Under the pieces are notes generated by a model that worked only from the letters and a program-made list of their open reading frames with translations, had not been told where the DNA came from and searched no databases. 42,277 nt of DNA from Nitrososphaerota archaeon. GTDB taxonomy: Archaea > Thermoproteota > Bathyarchaeia > Bathyarchaeales > Bathycorpusculaceae. The translations under genes and the position numbers were made by a program. Of this stretch, positions 30,332-38,650 are shown piece by piece (positions within the stretch are counted from its first letter, which is position 1; each line of letters opens with the position of its first letter). Location: NCBI GenBank assembly GCA_031256395.1, contig JAIRQQ010000060.1:1-42277 (forward strand). The letters are read 5' to 3'.

Positions 30332-31465
30332 TCAGGGTTTACAGTTACTACAAGGGTTGTAGCCGGCGTCTATTGCTTCTTGGCGTGTGTTAAAGATTAC
30401 TCTGTTTTGTTCAGCGGGCAGTGAACCGCAAGTGGATTTATGAAATGTCTTGGTATTTTTATTACCGATGTAAACTATATCGGGTTGTGGTGATGATGAG
30501 GGATCGGTTGGTGGAATGTCACGTGATACAGATACGGTTATGTCTTTTCCGTCAGTGGTGAAAATTATGGTACCTTGTTGGTCGGTTCTATAGATTGTTG
30601 CACCTGTTCCAGTTAGACGGGCCATTGCTTCAGTATGTGGATGCCCATAGTCATTGACTGCGCCGCAACATAGCACTGCATAACTTGGAGCAACAGCAGT
30701 CAGATATTTTTGTGTGCTACTTGTCCGGGAGCCATGATGTCCGACTTTGAGTACATCAGATTTTAGCGAAAACCCAGCAGCCAGTTGCTCATTCTCCGAG
30801 ATTGTGCCGGCATCACCTGTAAACAGAAAAGACGTATCGCCAAACTCTACGCGCAAAACAATAGAGTAGTCATTAAGATCTTTATATGTTGGACTGTTTG
30901 GGGCCAAAACCTCTATGCTTGCCTCACCCCATTGGTAAACATCGCCTGGAGTAGGTATAGTCAGGGGTATGTCTTTTTTTTCGATTGCCGCTATTAGATT
31001 TTCATAGGTTTTTGTTGTGTGGGGTTTGTTGGGCATAATAACTGTGCCTATGGTGTCCATTGCATTGACAACAGAGGTCATGGATCCTATGTGGTCAGCG
31101 TGGGGATGGGTGGCCACAAGATAATCAAGAGTAGTTATACCATATTCAGATAGATAGTTAAGGATAAGTTTATCTTGCCCGGTATTGCCAGCATCAATCA
31201 ACATTGCATGATCATTAGTTTTTATAAGAGTACAATCTGCTTGACCCACATCAAACACGATAACTTGTAACACATCAACGCTATCAAGCGGTGGTGGAGA
31301 TATATCGGGTGCGGGTGGAAGTATAGTGGACTCTGTTGGGGGTGTATCATCAATTGATCCACCACCAGAAGGGAAGATATTATCAGATTGAGTATATACC
31401 ACAGTTGCGCTAAGGGATACCGCAACAATTAAAACTAAAGCAACCGATATTGTTGTTTTCTTCAA
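30332..31465 (-). CDS. Secreted ComEC/Rec2-like metallo-beta-lactamase protein with C-terminal zinc-binding tail
   Basis: 377 residues from a TTG with GAGGT upstream. Residues 1-~25 form a signal peptide (TTISVALVLIVAVSLSATVVY). A Pro/Thr-rich linker (~35-62) is followed by a metallo-beta-lactamase domain of the ComEC C-terminal type: VIVFDVGQADCTLIKT, LIDAG, the metal motif THPHADHIG, FLFTGDAG, KVGHHGSRTSS and YGHPHTEAM. A Ser/Pro linker leads to an Ada/ComEA-like zinc-binding end with FHKSTCGSL and NPCSNCKP. In bacteria this fold can hydrolyse DNA or phosphodiesters. Here it would act outside the membrane, perhaps on nucleic acids or a phosphorylated cell-surface substrate; this is inference. 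No membrane channel gene (comEC) accompanies it. Confidence 0.82.
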   Translation of the reverse strand: MKKTTISVALVLIVAVSLSATVVYTQSDNIFPSGGGSIDDTPPTESTILPPAPDISPPPLDSVDVLQVIVFDVGQADCTLIKTNDHAMLIDAGNTGQDKLILNYLSEYGITTLDYLVATHPHADHIGSMTSVVNAMDTIGTVIMPNKPHTTKTYENLIAAIEKKDIPLTIPTPGDVYQWGEASIEVLAPNSPTYKDLNDYSIVLRVEFGDTSFLFTGDAGTISENEQLAAGFSLKSDVLKVGHHGSRTSSTQKYLTAVAPSYAVLCCGAVNDYGHPHTEAMARLTGTGATIYRTDQQGTIIFTTDGKDITVSVSRDIPPTDPSSSPQPDIVYIGNKNTKTFHKSTCGSLPAEQNRVIFNTRQEAIDAGYNPCSNCKP

Positions 31466-31761
31466 TTACTAATACCTCAAGCACTTAAGCACAATGCACA
31501 ATTATATTAGTTTCCGCACTAGCCAAAGATATTAGTCAATAAATAATACACCAAACAGCTGACATTAACAGCGTGATAGAATCAAAATACAAAAATTACC
31601 AAACGATCCAAAATAAACGAAAGTTGTGTGTAGCGAGGTGGATAAGTGAGAGGTCTACAATAAATTTAGGATGTTGTTAAACGCCTCAAGGTTATTGTCT
31701 GGAAAACAAAACGGTTATCACTTTCAGAGATTGAAAAAAACTAATAGAGAAGAAGGGGAGT
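31466..31761. other. Spacer between the MBL protein and rubrerythrin genes
   Basis: No gene seen. It is AT-rich near the metallo-beta-lactamase gene start, with GAGGT at the RBS position, and ordinary elsewhere. Confidence 0.3.
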
Positions 31762-32265
31762 TTAGGCGATTTTTATGAATGCATCTTTGGGTTTTGTGCA
31801 GACGGGGCAGTTGTCGGGTACTTGTCCATCGAAAGTGTTGCCACACTCGGGGCATACATAGATATCAGCCTTTGGAAGGTCGCTTTGAGTTTTTATGGCT
31901 TCGAGCGCTTTTTTGTAGAGCCCTGCGTGAACCTGCTCAACGCTGTTGGCTAGATCAAAGCTGTGTAGGGCTTTTTTGTTGCCCTCAGTTTTTGCTTCTT
32001 CTATGAATTGAGGATACATACTTTCAAATTCGTAGGTTTCGCCTGAGATAGCAACACCAAGGTTGTCAGGGGTGGATTTAACTTGGCCCATGACCCGGAG
32101 GTGGTTTAGAGCGTGAATAGTTTCTGCTTCTGCAGCCGCCCTGAAGAGTTTGGCTATTTGGGGGAAACCTTCAGCGTCTGCGGCTTTAGCAAACGCGAGA
32201 TACTTGCGGTTAGCTTGAGATTCGCCTGCAAATGCAGCTTTTAGATTTTCATCGGTTTTAGTCAA
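31762..32265 (-). CDS. rbr: Rubrerythrin
   Basis: 167 residues if started at the TTG at 32265, giving LTKTDENLKAAFAGESQANRKY, where family members start. A ferritin-like diiron domain with E/ExxH ligands (AFAGESQANRKYLAF; AAEAETIHALNHLRVM; AIEEAKTEGNKKALHSF-type segment) is followed by a rubredoxin-like iron site (YVCPECGNTFDG; NCPVCTKPKDAF). Rubrerythrins reduce hydrogen peroxide in anaerobes, protecting against oxygen exposure. An upstream ATG at 32292 is possible, but a TATA box (about 32300-32307) would place transcription start downstream of it; GGTGAT precedes the TTG. The assignment is firm, the start less so. Confidence 0.93.
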   Translation of the reverse strand: MTKTDENLKAAFAGESQANRKYLAFAKAADAEGFPQIAKLFRAAAEAETIHALNHLRVMGQVKSTPDNLGVAISGETYEFESMYPQFIEEAKTEGNKKALHSFDLANSVEQVHAGLYKKALEAIKTQSDLPKADIYVCPECGNTFDGQVPDNCPVCTKPKDAFIKIA

Positions 32266-32390
32266 TTTAGAATCACCAGAGACACTAAACATAAACAAAG
32301 TTATAAGCACGTACCTCCCATAGAGACAACCAAGAAAGCTGACTCCAAAAGACACACATCTACTCAGAGAGCATTTGGAAAAAACTTCTT

Positions 32391-33692
32391 ATGTCCAGAC
32401 ACTATATTTGTGGTAGAGAAATGATGGTTAGCTTGCCGTTTGATCGACAGGACCTCAAAGCTTTAGCTGTGCTTCTTGGTGCGGCTTTGGCAGTGCGGCT
32501 CTTATTGTTTTCTTTGGAGGGTTATGTTAATGATCTGGCAACCTATCAGTACTGGTTTAACACCGCAGCAACACAGGGTGTTCATTCCTTCTATCCGTAT
32601 GTGCTACAAAATGCAGGTTGGATTGACTATCCACCGTTTAATGTCTACATCTTTTGGATATTTGGCTCCCTATCCCAAACGTTTGCTTCGGTTGACCCGG
32701 TGTTCTTTGTCAAGTTAGCACCAACTATCTTTGATTTAGCCACTTGCGGGCTTATCTATTTGTTTTTGCGCAAACAACTAAGCTATAGAGGAACTATTCT
32801 AGCCACAGCATTTTATGCGTTTAATCCAGCGGTGATTTTTAATGTGGCTATCTGGGGACAGTTTGATGCGATATACACGTTTTTCCTTGTGTTAGCTTTG
32901 ATTTTAGCGCTTAAGAAAAAACCCGAGTTCTCCGCAGGGGTTTTTGCAGTGGCTTTGTTAACTAAGCCACAAGCCATTGCATTGTTGCCCTTGGTTGTGC
33001 TTTTGATTTTTAAGAAAAACGGAATAAAACGCTTACTTACATCAGCTGGAGCGTTTGTGGCTACGATTTTTGGGGTGATTTTGCCCTTTAATTGGAGCGG
33101 CAACCCGATAGATTTTTTGAGCGGGATTTATTTTGGGGCCTATGATGGTTATCAGTACACATCGATTAATGCGTTTAACTTGTGGGGTCTGTTTGGGCTT
33201 TGGGTTCCCGATGGGAGTTTCTATATTGTGGGATGGGTATTGTTTGGGGGCTTCTCAGTGATTACGCTCTATATTCTCCATAAGCGTCTAGAGGCCTCAG
33301 GAGAGCTTTTGGCAGTGTTTGGAGCGTTTTTGCTCTTGTTTGCCTTCTTTATGTTGCCCACAAGAATTCATGAACGCTACCTTTTTCCCGCTCTGAGTAT
33401 GTTGGTGTTGCTGTTACCGTTTGGCAAAAAAATCCGACTGCTCTATGCGGGGTTAACGGCTACTTTGTTTATCAATCAAGCCTATGTGCTCTATTTTCTA
33501 AATGCCGGAAGATTTATCGAGCATAATTTGATGGCTACGGTGCCACAGTTTGATGGGGTGGTTTTGTTGGTGGGTATTGCTAATTTAGGATTGTTGTTGT
33601 ATGCTTCGTTGCTTCTTTGGAAAGAGTTTGAGAGCCGAAGGTTTAAAACCGTTGAACCAGTAAATCAGACGGCGAAGGGGAATGCACATTGA
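32391..33692 (+). CDS. GT-C mannosyltransferase-like membrane protein (Gpi18-like)
   Basis: 433 residues with about 9-10 membrane segments. After a short lead comes an early loop with an Asp (LLLFSLEGYVNDLATYQYWF) and then GWIDYPPFNVYIFWIFGSL. The YPPF box and the following 'NPAVIFNVAIWGQFDAIYTFFLVLAL' are typical of the Gpi18/ALG6-type glycosyltransferases that use polyprenyl-phosphate sugars. It acts at the membrane and adds a sugar, probably mannose or glucose, to a lipid or protein on the outer face. The end overlaps the PMT gene (TTGA). Alternative starts lie at 32421 and 32424; 32391 is the longest. The coding strand is G/T-rich. Confidence 0.82.
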   Translation: MSRHYICGREMMVSLPFDRQDLKALAVLLGAALAVRLLLFSLEGYVNDLATYQYWFNTAATQGVHSFYPYVLQNAGWIDYPPFNVYIFWIFGSLSQTFASVDPVFFVKLAPTIFDLATCGLIYLFLRKQLSYRGTILATAFYAFNPAVIFNVAIWGQFDAIYTFFLVLALILALKKKPEFSAGVFAVALLTKPQAIALLPLVVLLIFKKNGIKRLLTSAGAFVATIFGVILPFNWSGNPIDFLSGIYFGAYDGYQYTSINAFNLWGLFGLWVPDGSFYIVGWVLFGGFSVITLYILHKRLEASGELLAVFGAFLLLFAFFMLPTRIHERYLFPALSMLVLLLPFGKKIRLLYAGLTATLFINQAYVLYFLNAGRFIEHNLMATVPQFDGVVLLVGIANLGLLLYASLLLWKEFESRRFKTVEPVNQTAKGNAH

Positions 33693-35548
33693 TCTTTGAG
33701 TTAAAGCTAACAAAAAAAGACGTTTTAACCATCGTTTTGCTATCCGTTCTTTTCTTTAGCATGACCGCATGGAATTTAGGTCAAACTCAGGCGCCGCTAA
33801 CAAATTGGGAAAGCACCACACAGGCAAGTTTCTATGTTGATGTGGGTTCGGTGCAGACTATTCAAACGGTTTATTTCTGGGTTAAGAGCGGTAATGCTTC
33901 AGTTACCATTTACTCTGGGGTGCCAGATAATTGGAACGAGTTGGGTAAGGTGGCGCTTGCACCCCGAGGCACTGATTATTCGATTCAAACCGGTTTTGAT
34001 GCAAATACTCAAACCCAGTTTCTACGCTTTGATGTTGAGGCAGTCGAATACGATTCGCGGCCTAATTTTTCTAATTGGGGTATAACAAATCCCAGTGATA
34101 AAGAGCCCTCACCCTACATTGAGATAGGTGAAATTGGACTCACAGATCTTGACAACAACCAGATTACCATAACATCCATCAGGGGATTGAACAATACCAC
34201 TGCCTCATTAGCGGCGCTGGTTGATGAGCAGGGGGTACTTGAGCTTCCTCCGACGTATATGTCCAAGATGTATTTTGATGAAGTCTATTTTGCGCGCTCC
34301 GCAGAAGAGTTGGCCAATCATCAAATCCCTCTTGAGCGAACCCACCCGCCATTGGGGAAGCTTATTCAAACGGTGGGGGTTTTGGCGTTTGGAGCCACAC
34401 CGTTTGGCTGGCGTATCATTGGGGTAATCTTTGGAACACTTATGGTTCCGTTAATGTTTCTTTTGGGTAAAAAACTGTTTGGAACATGGATTGGGGGGTT
34501 CTCGGCGGCGTTTCTGTTTAGTTTTGATTTTATGCACTTTACCATGGCACGCATTGGTACAGTGGATACCTATGTGGTGTTCTTTTCTTTGCTTACCCAG
34601 CTGTTCTTTTTGGTATACTTTGCAAAAGTGCTAAAAGAGGGCTGGAAGACCTCAGTTGTGCCGCTGGCTTTAGCAGCGGTTTGTGCGGCTTTGGCCTTTT
34701 CAACGAAGTGGTTTTCGCTCTTTGGAGTTTTGGGCATGATATCCATGCTTTTAATGCTAAGATTAAGAGAAGTTAAAAATCTAAAAGATACGCTTAGCAA
34801 CAAGTATGTAGCATTTTTTAACCATCCCTTTTTGTTAATGATAGGGTTGACAGGAGTGTTTGTAGCGATCTATTTTGCAACCTATATTCCTGAGATGTTG
34901 CTGGGCAGTTCTCCAAATACTATCTTGGCGCTACAAAATGCCATGTTTAGCTTCCACGGAGGCAGTGTAACAGACTCCTCATCAGCACCATGGTGGACCT
35001 GGCCCTTTATGTTTAGACTAGACGGCCTAACAGTTCCAAAATGGTTTGACATAACCTATCTGCCAAACAACATGTACTCTACCATCACCGCGTTTGGCAA
35101 TCCAGCAGTTTGGTGGGTAGGATTTGGTGCCATGATTGCACTATTAGTTGAGGCCACCCACTTAGAGGGCATACTATCAAATCTAAAAAGCCGCCTCTCA
35201 AAAGTAGCCTCGCCCTCCGCGGCTAGTATCCGAGGCAAGGGATGGGATGTCGCCGCGATTTTTATCGGGGTGGTGTTTTTGTTCTCTTGGTTGCCCTATG
35301 TGTTTATTGGACGAGCAACCTACATCTATCACTTCTATCTAAGCGTACCACTGCTGTGCTTAGCTATAACATACTTTATCAATCGCTATTGGCACAAACC
35401 CATAGGAAAAATAGCAGCCATAACTATATTTGCAACAACCGTAGCATTGTTTATTATGTTTTATCCAGTGATTTCAGGGGCACCTGCCACAGGTGACTAT
35501 ATTCATCAGCTAAAATGGTTCACGAGTTGGTACTTTGCACCATGCTGA
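33689..35548 (+). CDS. Protein O-mannosyltransferase (PMT, GT39 family)
   Basis: 619 residues from a TTG that overlaps the preceding stop. TM1 (~12-30) is followed by an unusual ~160-residue extracytoplasmic insert with a beta-sandwich look (FYVDVGSVQTIQTVYFWVKSGNASVTIY; QFLRFDVEAV; SPYIEIGEIGL), similar in kind to discoidin/carbohydrate-binding domains. The PMT catalytic Asp-Glu loop YFDEVYFARSAEEL and the ERTHPPLGKLIQTVGVLAFGATPFGWRI block follow, then many membrane helices (FMHFTMARIGTVDTYVVFFSLL). PMT moves mannose or another hexose from a dolichyl phosphate carrier to Ser/Thr of exported proteins. The coding strand switches from G/T- to A/C-rich near 34910. Confidence 0.87.
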   Translation: MIFELKLTKKDVLTIVLLSVLFFSMTAWNLGQTQAPLTNWESTTQASFYVDVGSVQTIQTVYFWVKSGNASVTIYSGVPDNWNELGKVALAPRGTDYSIQTGFDANTQTQFLRFDVEAVEYDSRPNFSNWGITNPSDKEPSPYIEIGEIGLTDLDNNQITITSIRGLNNTTASLAALVDEQGVLELPPTYMSKMYFDEVYFARSAEELANHQIPLERTHPPLGKLIQTVGVLAFGATPFGWRIIGVIFGTLMVPLMFLLGKKLFGTWIGGFSAAFLFSFDFMHFTMARIGTVDTYVVFFSLLTQLFFLVYFAKVLKEGWKTSVVPLALAAVCAALAFSTKWFSLFGVLGMISMLLMLRLREVKNLKDTLSNKYVAFFNHPFLLMIGLTGVFVAIYFATYIPEMLLGSSPNTILALQNAMFSFHGGSVTDSSSAPWWTWPFMFRLDGLTVPKWFDITYLPNNMYSTITAFGNPAVWWVGFGAMIALLVEATHLEGILSNLKSRLSKVASPSAASIRGKGWDVAAIFIGVVFLFSWLPYVFIGRATYIYHFYLSVPLLCLAITYFINRYWHKPIGKIAAITIFATTVALFIMFYPVISGAPATGDYIHQLKWFTSWYFAPC

Positions 35549-36294
35549 CAACCCCCCACCACAATACAAAGGCCACTCTGCAGGTTTCAGTGGTCCTACC
35601 CGCCTACAATGAAGCAACCTACCTGCCCACAGCAGTAGAGAAAACCACAGAAACCCTAAACAGCTTTACCAGCGCCTATGAAATAATCATCGCTGAAGAC
35701 GGAAGCACCGATGGCACCGCAGAATGCGCACAAGAACTAACCCAAAGATATCCCTGTGTACGCCACATCCACCGCGCCCAACGACTCGGACGAGGAATGG
35801 CACTAAACAACGCCTTTACACAGAGCCGCGGCGAAGTCTTGGCATATATGGATCTAGATCTAGCTACCAATCTCAAATATCTCAAACCTCTAATTGAGGC
35901 CATATCCGTAGAAGGCTATGATTTTGCAACCGGATCAAGAATGATGCCGCAGAGCAAAGCAAACCGTACCCTTAGCCGAGATCTTAGCAGTCAAAGCTAC
36001 AATTTTCTGGTTCGCCACATGCTAGGCTCAAAACTCAAAGATCACCAATGCGGCTTTAAAGCCTTCAAACGAGAACCCCTACTAAATCTCATAGGCAAAG
36101 TAGAAGCTAAACATTGGTTTTGGGATACCGAAGTTATGGTCAGAGGCTCGCGACAAGGTTTGAGAATCAAAGAGTTTGCAGTGGAGTGGCATAGCGGAAA
36201 AGACACCAAAGTAAATCTGGCAAAAGATTCTTGGAATATGTTTTGGCAGATTATGGAGCTTTGGTGGAAGCTTAGGATCAAAAAAAGGGATTAG
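35542..36294 (+). CDS. Family 2 glycosyltransferase, dolichyl-phosphate sugar synthase (ALG5/DPM1-like)
   Basis: 250 residues from the ATG at 35542, which overlaps the PMT stop (ATGCTGA). GT-A fold motifs: VSVVLPAYNEATYLPTAVEKT, IIIAEDGSTDGTAECAQEL, LGRGMALNNAFTQSRGEVLAYMDLDLAT (DxD-like), and CGFKAFKRE plus WFWDTEVMVRG. These are close to ALG5 and DPM1 enzymes, which make dolichyl-phosphate glucose or mannose. It presumably makes the donor used by the PMT and GT-C neighbours. It ends by overlapping the stop codon of the convergent gene by four bases. Confidence 0.88.
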   Translation: MLTTPHHNTKATLQVSVVLPAYNEATYLPTAVEKTTETLNSFTSAYEIIIAEDGSTDGTAECAQELTQRYPCVRHIHRAQRLGRGMALNNAFTQSRGEVLAYMDLDLATNLKYLKPLIEAISVEGYDFATGSRMMPQSKANRTLSRDLSSQSYNFLVRHMLGSKLKDHQCGFKAFKREPLLNLIGKVEAKHWFWDTEVMVRGSRQGLRIKEFAVEWHSGKDTKVNLAKDSWNMFWQIMELWWKLRIKKRD

Positions 36295-36890
36295 CGCCTG
36301 CTTGCTAGGAGTATAAAGGCACGGGCAACCAAAGCCAAGCCAAAAACTAGCAGTAATCCAGCCCAAAACACAAACCATTCAGCCACTATAGTTATGTTCA
36401 CCAGATAAGCCGTTATCAAATAAGCTGTTCCTAACCAAAACACGATATTTTCTATGGTTTCAGCTTTGCGTGCTATGGAGGAGTGAAAGGCTATGCGTAG
36501 AAACAAAACAATAATCTCAATGATGCCCACAGCTAGTGCAAACTGAAAACCTGCGAGGAAAAGATTTGTGTGGACCGCAGGATTGGAAGGAGCAGGCAGA
36601 GCAATACCTATGCTGGGAACAGGGGAAAGGGTTAGGGTCATAAAGAAATTAACTAGACTGTTCCAGAGGCTGTGAGGCAGATGGCTGATATAGATTACAG
36701 CTAAACTGATAAGAACAGCACCTATGTAGATTGCAGTAAAGAGGGGTTCTTGTCTACTAGAGGTTAACTCGGGTTTTTTGCCGATAATAAACACGCACGT
36801 TTCTCCATTAAAAATTGGTAGAAACCCAAGATATATGTTTCCCCAAACAATTTGGAACAAACCAGACATAAAAAGAGAGCCAAACAACAA
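36291..36890 (-). CDS. Multi-pass membrane protein of unknown function
   Basis: 199 residues, four to five hydrophobic segments (e.g. IYIGAVLISLAVIYIS; LFLAGFQFALAVGIIEIIVLFLRIAF; IENIVFWLGTAYLITAYLVNITI; FVFWAGLLLVFGLALVARAFIL). I do not recognise the family. It starts at a TTG at 36890 or an ATG at 36869, 12-33 bases after the stop of the radical SAM gene, so it is most likely in that operon. Its last bases overlap those of the GT2 gene (TTAG). It could export or anchor the product of the two upstream genes, as in modified-peptide operons, but there is no motif to show that. Confidence 0.65.
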   Translation of the reverse strand: MLFGSLFMSGLFQIVWGNIYLGFLPIFNGETCVFIIGKKPELTSSRQEPLFTAIYIGAVLISLAVIYISHLPHSLWNSLVNFFMTLTLSPVPSIGIALPAPSNPAVHTNLFLAGFQFALAVGIIEIIVLFLRIAFHSSIARKAETIENIVFWLGTAYLITAYLVNITIVAEWFVFWAGLLLVFGLALVARAFILLASRR

Positions 36891-36902
36891 ACATACAGGG
36901 GA

Positions 36903-38099
36903 TTAGCTATGGTTGGGTTGTTGGTTGGGTTCAGTCGCCACGTTTGTCAGGGGGGTTCCTTGGATATGGTGGCTAAGGGTGATGTTGTTTTGGTTTAGTT
37001 TTTGGATTGTTTGGTAGGCAACATTTATGGTTGCTCGCTCATGGGCGCACATGAACGCTGAAACGTGGTCATAGCGTCCGGTGGCGTGGTAGTTTGTGCA
37101 GCCGCACCAGTTCATACAGTATTCGCTCAAGCCGCATTGGGTGCATTCGGTGTTTGTGGCGGTGCTGGGCAGGGTTTTACAGGCGGTGGGTTTGAGGGTG
37201 CCATCTAATATGTTGCCAAGACAGTGGGTTTTTCCATTGTCTGAGCCTATGAGGCGCTCACATGGATAGAGGTTGCCGGTTGTGCCAAAAGCTAATTCGC
37301 TTGAACCCATCTGGCATCGCTCAAGGGGTTTGTAGCCGCCGCGCAGGATTACGCTTATTTTGTTATCTATGAGGTTGATGAATTTGGGTTTGCCTTGCAA
37401 GTAGAACTGGATATATTTTTCAGCTAAAGCGCCATAGATGGGATCAAGTTGTTGGGCATGGGTTTGGGTCCAGTTAGCAGATATATTGGGGTTTAGGTAG
37501 ATGTTTTTTACGCCTAGATCAATTAGGTAGTCTACGGTTTGAGGTAAATATTGCAGGGTTTGCTCGGAGTAGACCGCATTAACCGGCATCAAAGGAAAAT
37601 AGGGCAGGGCCTCTTTGAGGGTTTGCTCGACTCTTGCAGCTGAGCTTTGTCCATTTTTGTATTTACGGCCAATGTCGTGTATTTGGGGTGGTCCATCACA
37701 GCTTAGGCAGAAATTTATGCTGTTTGAGAGTAGAAATTCGGCTATTTTTTGGTTAAATATGGTTCCGTTGCTGGTTAGGTGCAGGGTGACTTTGGAGCGG
37801 CTGTATTGGGGATGGTTTTTGATTAAGTCTACGATTTGCTCTATGCGTTCTAATTCGAGCAGGGGTTCGCCGCCAAAAAAGCCTATGTCTAGTCGTTGGT
37901 CTTTAGAGTTTTTTTGAAACACAAACTCTATGATTTTTTGAGCGACCTCAGGGGACATGACAGTGTTTTTCTTTTCTATGTAGCAGTATTGACAGTGCAG
38001 GTTGCAGTTTTGGGTAACAAGTAGAGTGCACTTTGTAACTGCTTTGGGATAAAAAGAAAAAGAAGAAGAGGAAGGGGAAGTAGTTTGGGGGGTTATCAA
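36903..38099 (-). CDS. Radical SAM/SPASM-domain enzyme, probable peptide or protein modifier
   Basis: 398 residues from a TTG whose codon overlaps the stop of the preceding gene (TTGA). The radical SAM motif is CNLHCQYCYIEK (CxxxCxxC), followed by GFFGGEPLLELERIEQIV and HLTSNGTIFNQKIAEFLL. The SPASM-type C-terminal region has further Cys-rich clusters: CQMGSSELAFGTTGNLYPCERL, TECTQCGLSEYCMNWCGC and FMCAHE, expected to bind two extra Fe-S clusters. SPASM proteins (anaerobic sulfatase maturases, PqqE- and SCIFF-type enzymes) modify peptide or protein side chains. The companion 184-residue protein is the obvious candidate partner. A ~20-residue Ser/Pro-rich lead and a ~25-residue Thr/Asn/Gln-rich tail flank the enzyme. 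Confidence 0.9.
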   Translation of the reverse strand: MITPQTTSPSSSSFSFYPKAVTKCTLLVTQNCNLHCQYCYIEKKNTVMSPEVAQKIIEFVFQKNSKDQRLDIGFFGGEPLLELERIEQIVDLIKNHPQYSRSKVTLHLTSNGTIFNQKIAEFLLSNSINFCLSCDGPPQIHDIGRKYKNGQSSAARVEQTLKEALPYFPLMPVNAVYSEQTLQYLPQTVDYLIDLGVKNIYLNPNISANWTQTHAQQLDPIYGALAEKYIQFYLQGKPKFINLIDNKISVILRGGYKPLERCQMGSSELAFGTTGNLYPCERLIGSDNGKTHCLGNILDGTLKPTACKTLPSTATNTECTQCGLSEYCMNWCGCTNYHATGRYDHVSAFMCAHERATINVAYQTIQKLNQNNITLSHHIQGTPLTNVATEPNQQPNHS

Positions 38100-38650
38100 G
38101 TTAGTTCTTCAGCTATTGTAGAGACGGCCATGAAGCTGTCAAAGGATATGCTCTGGGCTTTGGCGAGTTTGGCGTTGAATTTTTCTAGGGTGGCTTTTGT
38201 GAATTGGCGCCATTGGTCGGTGTTGAGTTCATAGATGTTGCCTTCGTAGTGGAAGTGGGGGTTTTTCATGCCGCCATTTATCCAAATTTGGGGGCCAACG
38301 GCTGTTTTGATAGGTTCAGGGAGTTTTGTAACAGTTTGGGCTTTAGCAAGGGTGACTGTGCTTGCAGCAGGGGTTGCTGTTGCTGCAGCGCCAATAGGAA
38401 TGGTTTTGATGAATTCTTGCGCTCGTATAGCGGTTATGGGTTTAAGTTTCTCGGCAGCTATGAAGGCGCCAATTTCTCTCTGATTTGAGGCCCAGAAGCC
38501 GAAATTGCCGCCAGATGTCAAAACAAGTTCGCCTGTTTCAAGGTCAAGCAACAGATTGCTGCCGACTTTTATGAGGTTTCTTTTTGCTACTAGACTTTGC
38601 ATTTTAGTTTGTATATTTTTAATCTCCAAGTCTGACAAACTATCCACCAA
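38096..38650 (-). CDS. 184-residue unknown protein, translationally coupled to radical SAM enzyme
   Basis: Family not recognised. The sequence divides into an N-terminal part (~1-80: LEIKNIQTKMQSLVAKRNLIKVGSNLLLDLETGELVLTSGGNFGFWASNQREIG), a linker rich in Ala, Thr and Pro (~88-112: IPIGAAATATPAASTVTLA) and a C-terminal part (~115-184) with QIWINGGMKNPHFHYEGNIYELNTDQWRQF and a helix. There are no Cys residues; the aromatic and His-rich NPHFHYEGNIY stands out. No signal peptide is seen. The stop and the enzyme start share TTGA, so the two are coupled. It could be the enzyme's substrate, a peptide chaperone, or a separate enzyme. A TATA-like stretch near 38680 supports a near-leaderless start at the TTG/GTG around 38650. 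Confidence 0.7.
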   Translation of the reverse strand: MVDSLSDLEIKNIQTKMQSLVAKRNLIKVGSNLLLDLETGELVLTSGGNFGFWASNQREIGAFIAAEKLKPITAIRAQEFIKTIPIGAAATATPAASTVTLAKAQTVTKLPEPIKTAVGPQIWINGGMKNPHFHYEGNIYELNTDQWRQFTKATLEKFNAKLAKAQSISFDSFMAVSTIAEELT

